Shown here: positions 51,562 through 63,020 of the stretch, piece by piece
Position numbering within the stretch: the stretch's first letter is position 1
How the letters are laid out: the number at the start of each line of letters is the position of its first letter
NCBI RefSeq assembly: GCF_021083645.1
Contig: NZ_JAJNRQ010000003.1
Coordinates: 124,001-188,000 of the forward strand
Origin: Schaalia sp. lx-260
GTDB lineage: Bacteria; Actinomycetota; Actinomycetes; Actinomycetales; Actinomycetaceae
Direction: 5' to 3'
DNA length: 64,000 bases
Program-made: the position numbers and the translations under genes
Notes under the pieces: model-generated
Database searches by the model: none
The model's input: only the letters and a program-made list of their open reading frames with translations
What the model was told of the DNA's origin: nothing

Positions 51562-52554
51562 TTAGCCAGCCGTCACGTAATCGTAGCCCGCGTCTTTTTC
51601 AATATCCCCGCTGTAGCCCGCCATATAAGCACGTCGCCCAAGGACGCAGATATACAGAGCTAAGGCAATCACAACGAGGGAACCAGCTGTTATTTTCACA
51701 GCATCCGGTAAAGATGAGGGGGTAACAAACCCTTCAAGCATCCCTGAAATGAAGAGGAGGATCACTAAGCCTCCGGCTACCGTCACCATTGTTCGTCCAG
51801 CCTGAGCAACCGCTCGCATACGTGTAAGTGAACCTGGAACGATAAGTGCCCAAAAAACACGTAAACCGGCTGCTCCTGAAATAAAAACTGCTGTCAGTTC
51901 AGGAAGCCCATGCGGCAAAATGAAACGGAAGAAATGCCACACTCCACCAAATTGGATCACAATGGCAGCCGTTGTCCCAATAGAAGCCGCATTTGCGAAA
52001 AGAACTTGAATTGGATAGAAACCTGTGATTCCAGCACCCACGCATTGTAAAGCGATAAAAGCATTGTTAAACCACACAGAAATACCAAATTCTGCGCTTG
52101 TATCTTGGCTGTAATATTTGACGAAAGATTTTTGAGCATAGCTTTTCAGAGCTTCTTCAGACCCCAAATATGCAAAGTATGATGGATGCCACAGTATCCA
52201 GAGGGCATGTGCGGAGGAAACGAGAAGAAAAACCGTTGTCACCCCCACAATCCACCAACGAATCTGATACAAAGCAGCAGGTAAAATCACGCAAAACCAC
52301 CGTGAAATCGCTTCTATAGACCCGCCCGATGTACCTGTTAAACGCGCACGTGCTTGCGCAAGATCACGAGATAAACGACGAGTGATATCCGGGTCTGCCA
52401 TCAAAGTCTTTACTTCAGCCAAATCCGCAGTTCCCTGCTGATATAAGGCAGTCAGTTCCTCGATTTCTTTCCCATTCAAACGACGACGACGCGACAGTTC
52501 ATGTAACCGTTGCCAGTTCGTGCTGTGAGCAACTTCGAGCGCTTCTATGTTCAC
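51562..52554 (-). CDS. SpoIIM-like (stage II sporulation protein M) membrane protein
   Basis: 330 residues. Cytoplasmic N-terminus (WQRLHELSRRRRLNGKEIEELTALYQQGTADLAEVK) and six membrane helices with the SpoIIM/DUF95 features (NAFIALQCVGAGITGFYPIQVLFANAASIGT, FILPHGLPELTAVFISGAAGLRVFWALI). In non-sporulating actinobacteria this protein accompanies RDD and DUF58 genes, as here. It diverges from the RDD gene with only 18 bp between the starts. Confidence 0.88.
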   Translation of the reverse strand: MNIEALEVAHSTNWQRLHELSRRRRLNGKEIEELTALYQQGTADLAEVKTLMADPDITRRLSRDLAQARARLTGTSGGSIEAISRWFCVILPAALYQIRWWIVGVTTVFLLVSSAHALWILWHPSYFAYLGSEEALKSYAQKSFVKYYSQDTSAEFGISVWFNNAFIALQCVGAGITGFYPIQVLFANAASIGTTAAIVIQFGGVWHFFRFILPHGLPELTAVFISGAAGLRVFWALIVPGSLTRMRAVAQAGRTMVTVAGGLVILLFISGMLEGFVTPSSLPDAVKITAGSLVVIALALYICVLGRRAYMAGYSGDIEKDAGYDYVTAG

Positions 52555-52572
52555 TCCGCTAGCGTGTCATAT

Positions 52573-53421
52573 ATGATCGATTCTCGCTCAACTAACCGCA
52601 CTGTGTATCGACGAATACCTGACGAATCTATTGTGACCGGCGCGGCTGTTGAACTCGACATTCATCCGGCTTCTCCGTTAGTGCGTATTGCAGCAACTTT
52701 TACTGATATTGGTCTGGGAATACTCGCTTCGATTGTTTTTGTGCGCGTATTCTTTTTTCACCTTGATAATGCCAGTCAATCACTTACACGGACACTATTC
52801 ATTGCCCTTTTTGTCACGGTCGCCCTCATCATTCCTTTTTGTGTGGAGTTATGTACACGTGGTTCTTCTTTAGGGAAATGGGCTTTCGGTTTGCGCGTGG
52901 TACGTGATGATGGCGGCGTTATTACTGCTCGTCATGTCGCTATGCGCACTCTCGTTGGTCTGATGGATGTGTGGATTTCTTTCGGTGCTTTGGCACTCAT
53001 CAGTGCAATTGTTTCGCCGCGCGGTAAACGTTTGGGAGATTTTGCTGCGGGCACGATTGTGGTTGCTGAACCTGAGTCATATGCGTATCCACCTATTCTT
53101 ATGCCTCCGGATTTGGCACAATGGGCATCGACTGCTCAAATTCTGCCAATTTCATCTGAGCTTCACCGTGAGGTTTTAGGCTTCTTGCGCACGAATCGGA
53201 TCTTACAGCCTGCTATGCGTTCACAGGCTGCTGAATCATTGGCTCAACGTGTAAGTACCTCAGTTGCCCCGCTACCACCGCAGGGTACCCATCCTGAACG
53301 TTTTCTCGCGGCTGTTCTGGTTGTCTTACGTGATCGGGAGTGTCAGCGCCTCTGGCAGCAAGAAAAGAGTGCTCAGCAACGTCGAGCACACGCAATGCGT
53401 ACACCTTTTAACGTGTCGTAG
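52573..53421 (+). CDS. RDD family membrane protein
   Basis: 282 residues from ATG 52573; the frame also runs upstream over the divergent spoIIM start, which is unlikely to be used. RDD domain with three membrane helices (VRIAATFTDIGLGILASIVFVRVFFF, TLFIALFVTVALIIPFCVELCTRGSSLGKWAFGLRVVRDDGG, TLVGLMDVWISFGALALISAIVSPRGKRLGDFAAGTIVVAE). C-terminal cytoplasmic helical tail. Substrate unknown. Overlaps the convergent DUF3499 gene by 14 nt. Confidence 0.88.
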   Translation: MIDSRSTNRTVYRRIPDESIVTGAAVELDIHPASPLVRIAATFTDIGLGILASIVFVRVFFFHLDNASQSLTRTLFIALFVTVALIIPFCVELCTRGSSLGKWAFGLRVVRDDGGVITARHVAMRTLVGLMDVWISFGALALISAIVSPRGKRLGDFAAGTIVVAEPESYAYPPILMPPDLAQWASTAQILPISSELHREVLGFLRTNRILQPAMRSQAAESLAQRVSTSVAPLPPQGTHPERFLAAVLVVLRDRECQRLWQQEKSAQQRRAHAMRTPFNVS

Positions 53422-53938
53422 TATCGTCGTCTTTTTCTTCAGGGACTATGCGAAATTGATCGCGGCGTTTAGCCCACGGGGATTGCGGATCAAGTGGACT
53501 GCGGTGAGCATCTTCGATCTGTGCGCTTTGGTCGGTGCTGTTGCTGCGGGGCTGGGCAAAAGGACCATATTCGATTTCATGAGGCTCAGGTGGTGTTGTA
53601 CGTGAACGGTGTTCGTGGAGGGAATGTACTGTTGCATTGTTGTGATTATCTGCAGTCGTACGTGGAGATTGTGCTGCTTGGCGTACTGCATTTACAAGAG
53701 CCATGAGGTCGTCCTCTGAAGGCTCAGCTGGTTCAAAAGTTGTGTGAAGTCGAACAACTTGCCATCCACGTGGCACGGTGAGATGTTCTGCGTGAAGTTC
53801 GCAGAGATCATATGTGTGCGGTTCAGCAGCTGTTGCCAAAGGACCTAAAACCGCCGTTGATTCATGGTAATCGTATGTCAGGGTCGCTACAGACTGACGA
53901 GTACACCCTGGTTTGGAACAATGTCGAACCGAAATCAC
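53408..53938 (-). CDS. DUF3499 protein
   Basis: 176 residues. The actinobacterial DUF3499 start RHCSKPGCTRQSVATLTYDYHESTAVLGPLATAAEPHTYDLCELHAEHLTVPRGWQVVRL has four Cys and several His suited to one zinc ion. The tail is disordered and charged. Function unknown; the family lies next to the zincin-like gene on the other strand, as here. Confidence 0.9.
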   Translation of the reverse strand: MISVRHCSKPGCTRQSVATLTYDYHESTAVLGPLATAAEPHTYDLCELHAEHLTVPRGWQVVRLHTTFEPAEPSEDDLMALVNAVRQAAQSPRTTADNHNNATVHSLHEHRSRTTPPEPHEIEYGPFAQPRSNSTDQSAQIEDAHRSPLDPQSPWAKRRDQFRIVPEEKDDDTTTR

Positions 53939-53987
53939 CGAACTACTCTATGCTACTTCATAGATTTCTGAGCGATAGAGTGAGGGG

Positions 53988-54410
53988 GTGTCCGTAGCAT
54001 TGCATCGTTCTCCTTTTCGTGATCGTCATGGTCGCGGCCTTCGATATGTGCTTTTTCCTCCTTCAACTCCACGCTGGCGTACACGGCGTGAACATTTTGA
54101 TGCACTCGTTGCCAGAATCGTCGCAGAACTTACTGAGCGGTGGCCAGCGGTAGGTACCATTGAATTTGCTGTTGAGGATGTTCCTCCTTCGCTTCCTGCG
54201 TTTTGGGAGGATTCCACTGTTATTTTGGCGCGTATTTTTCCGGCGGATCGTCGCCGTGGCTTACCTGATCGGATTGTGATTCATCGTCTTCCTGTCCTTC
54301 AACGAGTTACTTCCGATCAACTCGCTGTTTTCTTGCGTCGCCTCATCATTGAGCGAATTTCACATATTTTAACTATTCCACCAGATGAGTTAGAAAAAGA
54401 ACTCTCGTAG
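53988..54410 (+). CDS. Zincin-like metallopeptidase family protein, active site lost
   Basis: 140 residues. Matches the small actinobacterial metallopeptidase family (RDRHGRGLRYVLFPPSTPRWRTRREHFDALVARIVAELTERWP, FAVEDVPPSLPAFWED, RIVIHRLPVLQRV) encoded opposite DUF3499. In the family the last helix carries HExxH (VVHEIAHHFGI type); here the aligned segment is LIIERISHILTI, so the first His and the Glu are missing. It may be inactive or have another function. Confidence 0.75.
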   Translation: MSVALHRSPFRDRHGRGLRYVLFPPSTPRWRTRREHFDALVARIVAELTERWPAVGTIEFAVEDVPPSLPAFWEDSTVILARIFPADRRRGLPDRIVIHRLPVLQRVTSDQLAVFLRRLIIERISHILTIPPDELEKELS

Positions 54411-54514
54411 GATTTTCCATTCACCGTACTATTGCGCATGCGTGCCGGCCAGCTTATGTGTGCGTTGTGTTTTATCGGCACTGGTACGAGGTTTTCCAGG
54501 TGGCTTTCCAAAGA

Positions 54515-54547
54515 AAAAGTGTGTGCTCGGACCTGCACACACTTTTT
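54515..54547. terminator. Bidirectional terminator
   Basis: Perfect 12-bp stem AAAAGTGTGTGC/GCACACACTTTT with loop TCGGACCT; T-run on the plus strand and, by symmetry, on the minus strand. It lies between the convergent metallopeptidase and whiB genes. Confidence 0.85.
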
Positions 54548-54603
54548 ATGATCGTATTTTCATGTCACGTATTCGAGCTCAGTGCTCACAGACATGTTGT
54601 CTT

Positions 54604-54900
54604 TCATACTGCTGATCGTCGTATTCGTCGTCTTTCGCGTTCTGACAGACCACCCCAGATACCAAATCGTTCGTCATTAGCGAGGGCGTATTCCAAACAC
54701 TCTGCACGGACTTCGCATGATTGGCATACTGCTTTTGCTTCGCGGGTTGAGCCACCTTTTTCCGGAAAGAATGCTTCCGGATCTGTTTGAGCGCATAACG
54801 CATGCTGCTGCCATGCCAAAGGACCATCGTCGGCTCCAGCCGTCGATGCGTCAAAGGGGTCAGACCATGTAATAGGTCCGTCTCCAAGGATATTCCACAC
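54604..54900 (-). CDS. WhiB-family transcriptional regulator
   Basis: 98 residues. Iron-sulfur cysteines 36, 59, 62 and 68 (HALCAQTDPEAFFPEKG, AVCQSCEVRAEC), the GIWGGLSERERRRIRR turn and basic C-terminus. Closest in layout to WhiB2/WhmD, which acts in septation. The 268-bp upstream gap holds no gene and no motif I can name. Confidence 0.93.
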   Translation of the reverse strand: MWNILGDGPITWSDPFDASTAGADDGPLAWQQHALCAQTDPEAFFPEKGGSTREAKAVCQSCEVRAECLEYALANDERFGIWGGLSERERRRIRRSAV

Positions 54901-55168
54901 GAGGTTCTCCTCATTGCGATAAGGCCAATATGAGAATTACACGCGTGTCATTCGTTCAAGTCAAGTGGTATGAGGTATTTGAGATATTGTCATCATTATG
55001 AGCAACATGCTGCTATAGGAATATTTTTCCTATTTTCGACAAAGTAGCTCCTTTCTTCCCTTCAGAAAAGTGCTGGAAGCCCTCTTAACAGCACAAAATC
55101 CCTATTTCATTTGATGGACTCTTATATGCAGAGTCGCTGACTTTCCTCTCGCACGCTAGGCTCTGAGC

Positions 55169-55990
55169 ATGACGTATCTATCTGATCTCACTCATTCTCT
55201 TGCGGGACGACTAGGCCCTTCCCTCACTTTCTACGGTCATGATCGCACAGAGCTGGGAGCTCCAGTAGTTGCGCGTTGGCTATCAAAAACAGCGAATGCC
55301 TTGGGGGAAGATTTTTCACCTGCACTCTACGGGGATGATCCTGCAGGGCATGTTCTTATAGATCTTGGCTGCACCTGGCAAAACATTATGTGGAGCGCAT
55401 CTGCCACGCTCTATGGCTGGTCTGTGTATTACCCTGCAACGGTTTTTCGCCCAGAAAATACGCTACGCACAGATAAAGAAGCTGTAGGTAATGTCATGTC
55501 GCACATTCCTTTTTTTGCCTCCGAGCACGTGCAACAGGGGCCGCAACAGCATGAGCACATGTACGTACCCGAAGATACGTTCCTTAATATTCGCGTACAT
55601 TCCGATGAAGAATCGGCACTCAGTTATCCGTTTTCTGGTGAATGGGTACTCCTGCAGTGCATCGATCCTCTAACCTACATGTGGCCTGGGCCGTTGCCTG
55701 AGAATTGCTCAGATGCGCTCAGTGAGCTGATGTCACATGCGGATTCTGTTGTTGTCCCGCTCCTGGATACGGCACCTCATATCGAAGATGTACTGAACGG
55801 CACTATGTCTCACATACCCTCAGATATTTCACGCGTGCTACTACTGAGCGAAGATCCTTACAATGATATGGCACGAATCGTCAATTGCTGGGCACGGGGA
55901 ATGTCCGTTGTATTCGTTGATCGCTTTGAATACACCTGCGAGGACGTACAAAGGATTGCCGAATTTGAAAGCGCAACTTTACTCTTGTGA
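55169..55990 (+). CDS. TIGR03089 family protein
   Basis: 273 residues. Resembles the N-terminal part of AMP-binding (acyl-CoA synthetase) enzymes (GPSLTFYGHDRTELGAPVVARWLSKTANALGEDF) without the ATP-binding P-loop, which defines the TIGR03089 family of actinobacteria. Usually found near glycan genes such as glf and rfb, as here. Function unknown. Confidence 0.85.
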   Translation: MTYLSDLTHSLAGRLGPSLTFYGHDRTELGAPVVARWLSKTANALGEDFSPALYGDDPAGHVLIDLGCTWQNIMWSASATLYGWSVYYPATVFRPENTLRTDKEAVGNVMSHIPFFASEHVQQGPQQHEHMYVPEDTFLNIRVHSDEESALSYPFSGEWVLLQCIDPLTYMWPGPLPENCSDALSELMSHADSVVVPLLDTAPHIEDVLNGTMSHIPSDISRVLLLSEDPYNDMARIVNCWARGMSVVFVDRFEYTCEDVQRIAEFESATLLL

Positions 55991-56042
55991 GGTCACGCCT
56001 TAAAAGGCGTGAGCCTCCCCTATTTTCAATGTCTGAGCCGTA

Positions 56043-57215
<1,173 letters not shown>

Positions 57216-57370
57216 CTATTCAGTCACTCTGTCGCAGTTTCATGTACAACCGTGTACTGCATGTCAGTTGCTCACAACCTACCATGAACTTGTCACGACG
57301 CTACGGTGACAAGCGGAGCCATACCTGAATCACTTATTGGCAAATTCGGCGATGTAATAGATGTATAGAG

Positions 57371-57434
57371 CAAGTGCAGGACTAGCTCGAAGGAGCACTG
57401 CTAGGCAATTTTCCTTCATGTAGTCCTGCACTTG
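57371..57434. terminator. 14-bp inverted repeat between rfbB and glf
   Basis: Perfect arms CAAGTGCAGGACTA / TAGTCCTGCACTTG enclose a 36-nt loop which itself has a GCTCGAAGGAGC stem. Located 18 nt after the rfbB stop; no U-tract. Confidence 0.6.
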
Positions 57435-57451
57435 AGTGAAGTTTTCAGATT

Positions 57452-58495
<1,044 letters not shown>

Positions 58496-58599
58496 TTATG
58501 CCGCTTCTGGGCAAAAAACTCCCACGTGACTTTGTGAAATGTTCATGTTATGTTGTATTCACATGTCACATTATCAACATTTGTCACAGGAGTAACATA

Positions 58600-61500
58600 A
58601 TGTCTTGGAAAAGACTACTGAGGTTTGCCACACCTACAGTCTTGGTGGCCCTCACTCTGGGCGCTTCCCTTGCATATGCTGCCGATAACGCCCTTGAGGG
58701 AAAAACTCCTGTTCGCATACTGCAACTAACCGATGAAGCAGGTAATCCCACTGCAGCAGCCACTGCAGCTTTAGAAACAGTACCCGCCGGAAATGGCGGC
58801 GCCTCCCTGCACTACTTCCAACGCGGAGCGTTATCCTCCACAGGCGAAAATGCTCTTGACGCTCCCCACGATGCCGCGATCTTGACCCAGCCACTGGAAG
58901 TCCAAGACTTCACAGTTGCGGGCCTAACATGGACTGGACGCGCAGATCTACCTGAAGGCACATCCATCTACATGCGTGTACGTGAAAATGATGACTGGTC
59001 CCCGTGGCATGAGGTCGAAGCCGAAGTTGCTTCAGGGCGTGATGACAATGTAGGACACCCCGGAACTGAACCTTTCATCACCGGCACCGCCGACGGAGTC
59101 CAAATTCGTGTGACTGGTAATCCAAATAACCTCCCCCCTGAACTTCAGCTCTCCCTCATCCCCGCACAGCCTTCTGGCACCGTCGCTTTGGAAGACCGTG
59201 ATCTGGAAACCGTTGAGGCACCTGGCACACCCCTCATCGAAGAAGACAGTGATGCAGACATAGAACTTTCCTCACCTGAGGAAGAAAATTCGCAAAACAG
59301 CGACACACCCGATCCCACTCTTTCTCACACCACAGCACTATCGGAACGACTCATTGGACGCATCGGCAGTTTAGGAACCTCGGCTGCAGTAACTTCTGCG
59401 CGTAGTATTGCCACATCAATACCTGAGTCCTTGTCCTACGGATTTTTCAGTCGCTCACAATGGCAAGCAGACGAATCAGAAATGACATGGCCACGATCTG
59501 AGGCCTACGCACCTTTCGTCGTTGTTCACCACACAGCGGGAACAAATAATTACACACGTGACCAAGCTCCCGGAATCGTTCGAGGTATCTACCATTACCA
59601 CGCGGTCACCTTAGAGTGGGGCGATATCGGTTACAACTTCCTCGTCGATAAATGGGGACGTGCTTACGAAGGACGTTCCGGATCAGCAGCTGCTCGTAAC
59701 GGCAAAATGGTTGTAGGCGGCCATTCCTATGGTTTTAACACTGGAACCATGGGGATTTCTATGCTCGGCACGTACAGCACCGTTGCTCCTTCGGAAGCAA
59801 CACTGGACACAGTTGGCAAACTTGCTGGCGCGCATCTACGAGCAGCAGGCGTAGACCCGATGTCTTCCGGTTCTTTTACAGCTCAAGGTAACAGCGGAAA
59901 ATACACAGCCGGCCAAGTCGCCTACCTCCCACGTATTTCTGGACACCGCGATAACGGAGCTACCGAATGTCCAGGAAATATGGGATATGCAAAACTCGGA
60001 GTCATCCGTTCTATTGCCACTTCAGGCTCAAATTCCTCCCCGGCTGGGCAATGGCAGCAGCTCACAAATTCTCGCGGAGGCACATCATGGTATTACGTGC
60101 TCAGCACCGGTCAAAAGCACATCGGCTGGCTGCTATCAGAGGGCACATGGTTTTACTTGGGCTCTGACGGCGCAATGGCAACCGGTTGGCAAAAAATCAA
60201 CAATAAATGGTATTACTTCAATTCCAATGGTGCGATGGCCACCGGTTGGCAAAAAATCGACAGAGTATGGTATTACCTCTCTGATGATGGCGATATGCTC
60301 ACCGGTTGGCAAAAAATCAACGGAACCTGGTACTACCTTGATTCCAATGGATCAATGGTCACCGGGAAACGTATCATTGACTCAGATCTCTACTACTTCA
60401 CCGATAGCGGAGCACTAGCCCCACAGGGGTGGCTCAAACTTCAAAACACTTGGTATTGGGTATCCTCCAATGGCGCATTAGCAACCGGTTGGCAAAAAAT
60501 CAACGGCACCTGGTACTACTTCGACTCCGATAGCACTATGGCAGTTGGAAGGCGTGTCATCAGCGGCAAGATGTACCTTTTCACTGATAGCGGCTCGCAG
60601 GCATCCAGTGGTTGGACTCAAGCCAACGGCAAGTGGTACTGGGTATCCTCCAATGGGGAGCTTGTCACCGGTTGGCAAAAAATCAACGGAACCTGGTATT
60701 TCTTTGACGTTGATGCCACCATGGTTACCGGCCCGTACATGGTCAATAAAACCACGTATCTTTTTGCCAACAGCGGTGCTCTGAGCGCAGGATGGGTAAA
60801 GTATCAAAACGCTTGGTATTTCGCTGATTCCAACGGAGTAGTGACAACCGGTTGGATCAAAGTCGCAGACTACTGGTACTACCTCGAACCTACCGGCATT
60901 ATGGCCACCGGTTGGAAATCAATAGGAGGATATTGGTTCTTCTTTGATTCCACTGGGGTAATGGCAACCGGTTGGAAGAATATCGGTGGCCTCTGGTATC
61001 ACTTTGGCTCTAACGGAGGAATGACGACAGGTTGGGCCAAACTTGGAACCTACTGGTATCACTTTGGCTCTAGCGGCGCAATGACAACCGGTTGGATTAA
61101 ACTCGGGGCCTACTGGTACTACCTTGAACCCAGTGGCGCTATGGCCACCGGCAGCCGAGTTATCAATAACACCACCTACTATTTCGACGAAAATGGGGCG
61201 CTCGTTGATTCTGGTTCTGCCGCTCCTGCCAGTGGTTTTAACCCCGCCTTTCTTATATCTGATGCCCAGATGTTTAACGCGCACACAATGTCCACTGGCG
61301 CTATCCAACAGTTCTTATCTGAGAAAGGCCGTTCATGTCGTCCAGCTTCTGATGGAACTGCCTGTTTGAAAGATTATCGAATAACGTCATCGACAATGAA
61401 GTTCCCCTACTGCGCGTCCTATCAGGGAACTCCTTCTGAAAGTAGCGCGGAAGTCATTTATAAGGCAGCGCAGGCATGTGGGATTAACCCTCAGGTACTG

Positions 61501-61917
61501 CTCACCATGCTTCAAAAAGAACAAGGCCTACTTACTGCCAGTGGTAATAGCCTAAGCCAGACTAGGTATAGCAAAGCTATGGGGTATGCGTGTCCTGATT
61601 CAGCTCCTTGTTCTTCAGCTTATGCTTCATTCCCTTTGCAGGTATATGGAGCAGCCTCACGCCTTGTGCAGTACGGCGAGGAACCTCATAAATTCAATCA
61701 TGCAGCCGGACGCACTTCATGGGTGGGATATCACCCGAATGCAAGTTGTGGCGGTTCACGGGTCACTATGGCAAATCGTGCAACTGCGGCTTTGTACAAC
61801 TACACCCCTTACCAGCCTAATGCTGCCGCATTACGTCACTTAAGCGGCACGGGAGATCAGTGTTCAACGTATGGGAATCGTAATTTCTGGCGGCTTTTCA
61901 ATGAATGGTTTAGCTAG
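58600..61917 (+). CDS. Secreted amidase with choline-binding-type repeats and C-terminal lytic-like domain
   Basis: 1105 residues from ATG 58600 (AGGAG upstream). Signal peptide (WKRLLRFATPTVLVALTLGASLAYA). Residues 280-465: PGRP-type N-acetylmuramoyl-L-alanine amidase with zinc ligands in VVVHHTAGT, HSYGFNTGTMG and SGHRDNGATECPG. Residues about 490-870: some 18 GW-rich wall-binding repeats (TGWQKINGTWYYFDSNGAMA type), known as choline-binding modules. Residues 890-1105: a domain with GINPQVLLTMLQKEQGLLTA, like glycan-strand lyases. Lies between rfbB and rfbA, near the LicC-like gene. Confidence 0.9.
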   Translation: MSWKRLLRFATPTVLVALTLGASLAYAADNALEGKTPVRILQLTDEAGNPTAAATAALETVPAGNGGASLHYFQRGALSSTGENALDAPHDAAILTQPLEVQDFTVAGLTWTGRADLPEGTSIYMRVRENDDWSPWHEVEAEVASGRDDNVGHPGTEPFITGTADGVQIRVTGNPNNLPPELQLSLIPAQPSGTVALEDRDLETVEAPGTPLIEEDSDADIELSSPEEENSQNSDTPDPTLSHTTALSERLIGRIGSLGTSAAVTSARSIATSIPESLSYGFFSRSQWQADESEMTWPRSEAYAPFVVVHHTAGTNNYTRDQAPGIVRGIYHYHAVTLEWGDIGYNFLVDKWGRAYEGRSGSAAARNGKMVVGGHSYGFNTGTMGISMLGTYSTVAPSEATLDTVGKLAGAHLRAAGVDPMSSGSFTAQGNSGKYTAGQVAYLPRISGHRDNGATECPGNMGYAKLGVIRSIATSGSNSSPAGQWQQLTNSRGGTSWYYVLSTGQKHIGWLLSEGTWFYLGSDGAMATGWQKINNKWYYFNSNGAMATGWQKIDRVWYYLSDDGDMLTGWQKINGTWYYLDSNGSMVTGKRIIDSDLYYFTDSGALAPQGWLKLQNTWYWVSSNGALATGWQKINGTWYYFDSDSTMAVGRRVISGKMYLFTDSGSQASSGWTQANGKWYWVSSNGELVTGWQKINGTWYFFDVDATMVTGPYMVNKTTYLFANSGALSAGWVKYQNAWYFADSNGVVTTGWIKVADYWYYLEPTGIMATGWKSIGGYWFFFDSTGVMATGWKNIGGLWYHFGSNGGMTTGWAKLGTYWYHFGSSGAMTTGWIKLGAYWYYLEPSGAMATGSRVINNTTYYFDENGALVDSGSAAPASGFNPAFLISDAQMFNAHTMSTGAIQQFLSEKGRSCRPASDGTACLKDYRITSSTMKFPYCASYQGTPSESSAEVIYKAAQACGINPQVLLTMLQKEQGLLTASGNSLSQTRYSKAMGYACPDSAPCSSAYASFPLQVYGAASRLVQYGEEPHKFNHAAGRTSWVGYHPNASCGGSRVTMANRATAALYNYTPYQPNAAALRHLSGTGDQCSTYGNRNFWRLFNEWFS

Positions 61918-61974
61918 AACCCGATTCAGAGGGCATAATCAAGAGGAGCAGATTTCACGCAAGCAGGAGGCACA

Positions 61975-62838
61975 ATGAAGGGCATCATTCTGGCAGGTGG
62001 CTCAGGTACTCGACTTAATCCCATTACTTTAGGAACCTCAAAGCAGCTGGTTCCTGTGTATGACAAACCCATGATTTATTACCCCCTGAGCACGCTGATG
62101 CTTGCTGGAATACAGGATGTCCTTGTCATTACAACACCTCATGATGCCCCAGCTTTCCAACGTTTACTGGGTGATGGCTCACAGCTGGGTGTTCATATTA
62201 CTTACGCTGTTCAAGCAGTTCCTAACGGTCTGGCACAAGCCTTTGTTTTAGGTGCCGATCATATTGGCTGCGAAAGTGCCGCGCTTATTCTCGGGGATAA
62301 TATTTTCTATGGGCAAGGTATGGGCACTCGCCTGCGCCGACATGTAGATCCGCATGGTGGCGCTGTTTTTGCCTACCATGTGACAAACCCGCAGGAATAC
62401 GGTGTCGTTGAATTTGACGAGAATTACACTGCGCTTTCAATTGAAGAAAAACCCACAAATCCTAAGTCAAATTACGCTGTGCCTGGTTTGTATTTCTACG
62501 ATAACGATGTTGTTGACATTGCACGGAATTTACAGCCCTCTGCGCGTGGTGAATATGAAATTACTGATATTAACAAGGCCTACTTACAAGCCGGCACGCT
62601 TGCCGTAGAGGTACTCCCCCGCGGAAGTGCGTGGCTTGATACAGGAACTTTTGATTCTTTGGCTGATGCCACTGCTTTTGTGCGCACTATTGAGGCACGT
62701 CAAGGTATGAAGATTGGCGCGCCCGAAGAAGTCGCATGGCGTATGGGCTTTATTGACGATGAGGGTTTACGTCAACGCGCCGAACCATTGGTTAAATCCG
62801 GTTATGGAGCTTACCTTTTGGGGCTGCTAGACAAATAA
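61975..62838 (+). CDS. rfbA: Glucose-1-phosphate thymidylyltransferase
   Basis: 287 residues. Nucleotidyltransferase start [54 protein letters not shown] (metal Asp), [34 protein letters not shown]. Makes dTDP-glucose for the rhamnose pathway with rfbB. Starts 57 nt after the amidase gene in the same direction. Confidence 0.96.
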   Translation: MKGIILAGGSGTRLNPITLGTSKQLVPVYDKPMIYYPLSTLMLAGIQDVLVITTPHDAPAFQRLLGDGSQLGVHITYAVQAVPNGLAQAFVLGADHIGCESAALILGDNIFYGQGMGTRLRRHVDPHGGAVFAYHVTNPQEYGVVEFDENYTALSIEEKPTNPKSNYAVPGLYFYDNDVVDIARNLQPSARGEYEITDINKAYLQAGTLAVEVLPRGSAWLDTGTFDSLADATAFVRTIEARQGMKIGAPEEVAWRMGFIDDEGLRQRAEPLVKSGYGAYLLGLLDK

Positions 62839-63020
62839 AAGGGGAGTTTTCCTATATTTTCCTCGTCAGGAAATGATCTTTTTGAGATTTTATTAGATAA
62901 CTAGTTGATTATGTGCGCAGCAATATATTGTGTTTTATCCTCGTAATCGTTCACCCGCACCGCTTCCTGCAGTAAAATTGAACATAATTGAGCTGGCATA
63001 CACACGATTGGTTGATACAC

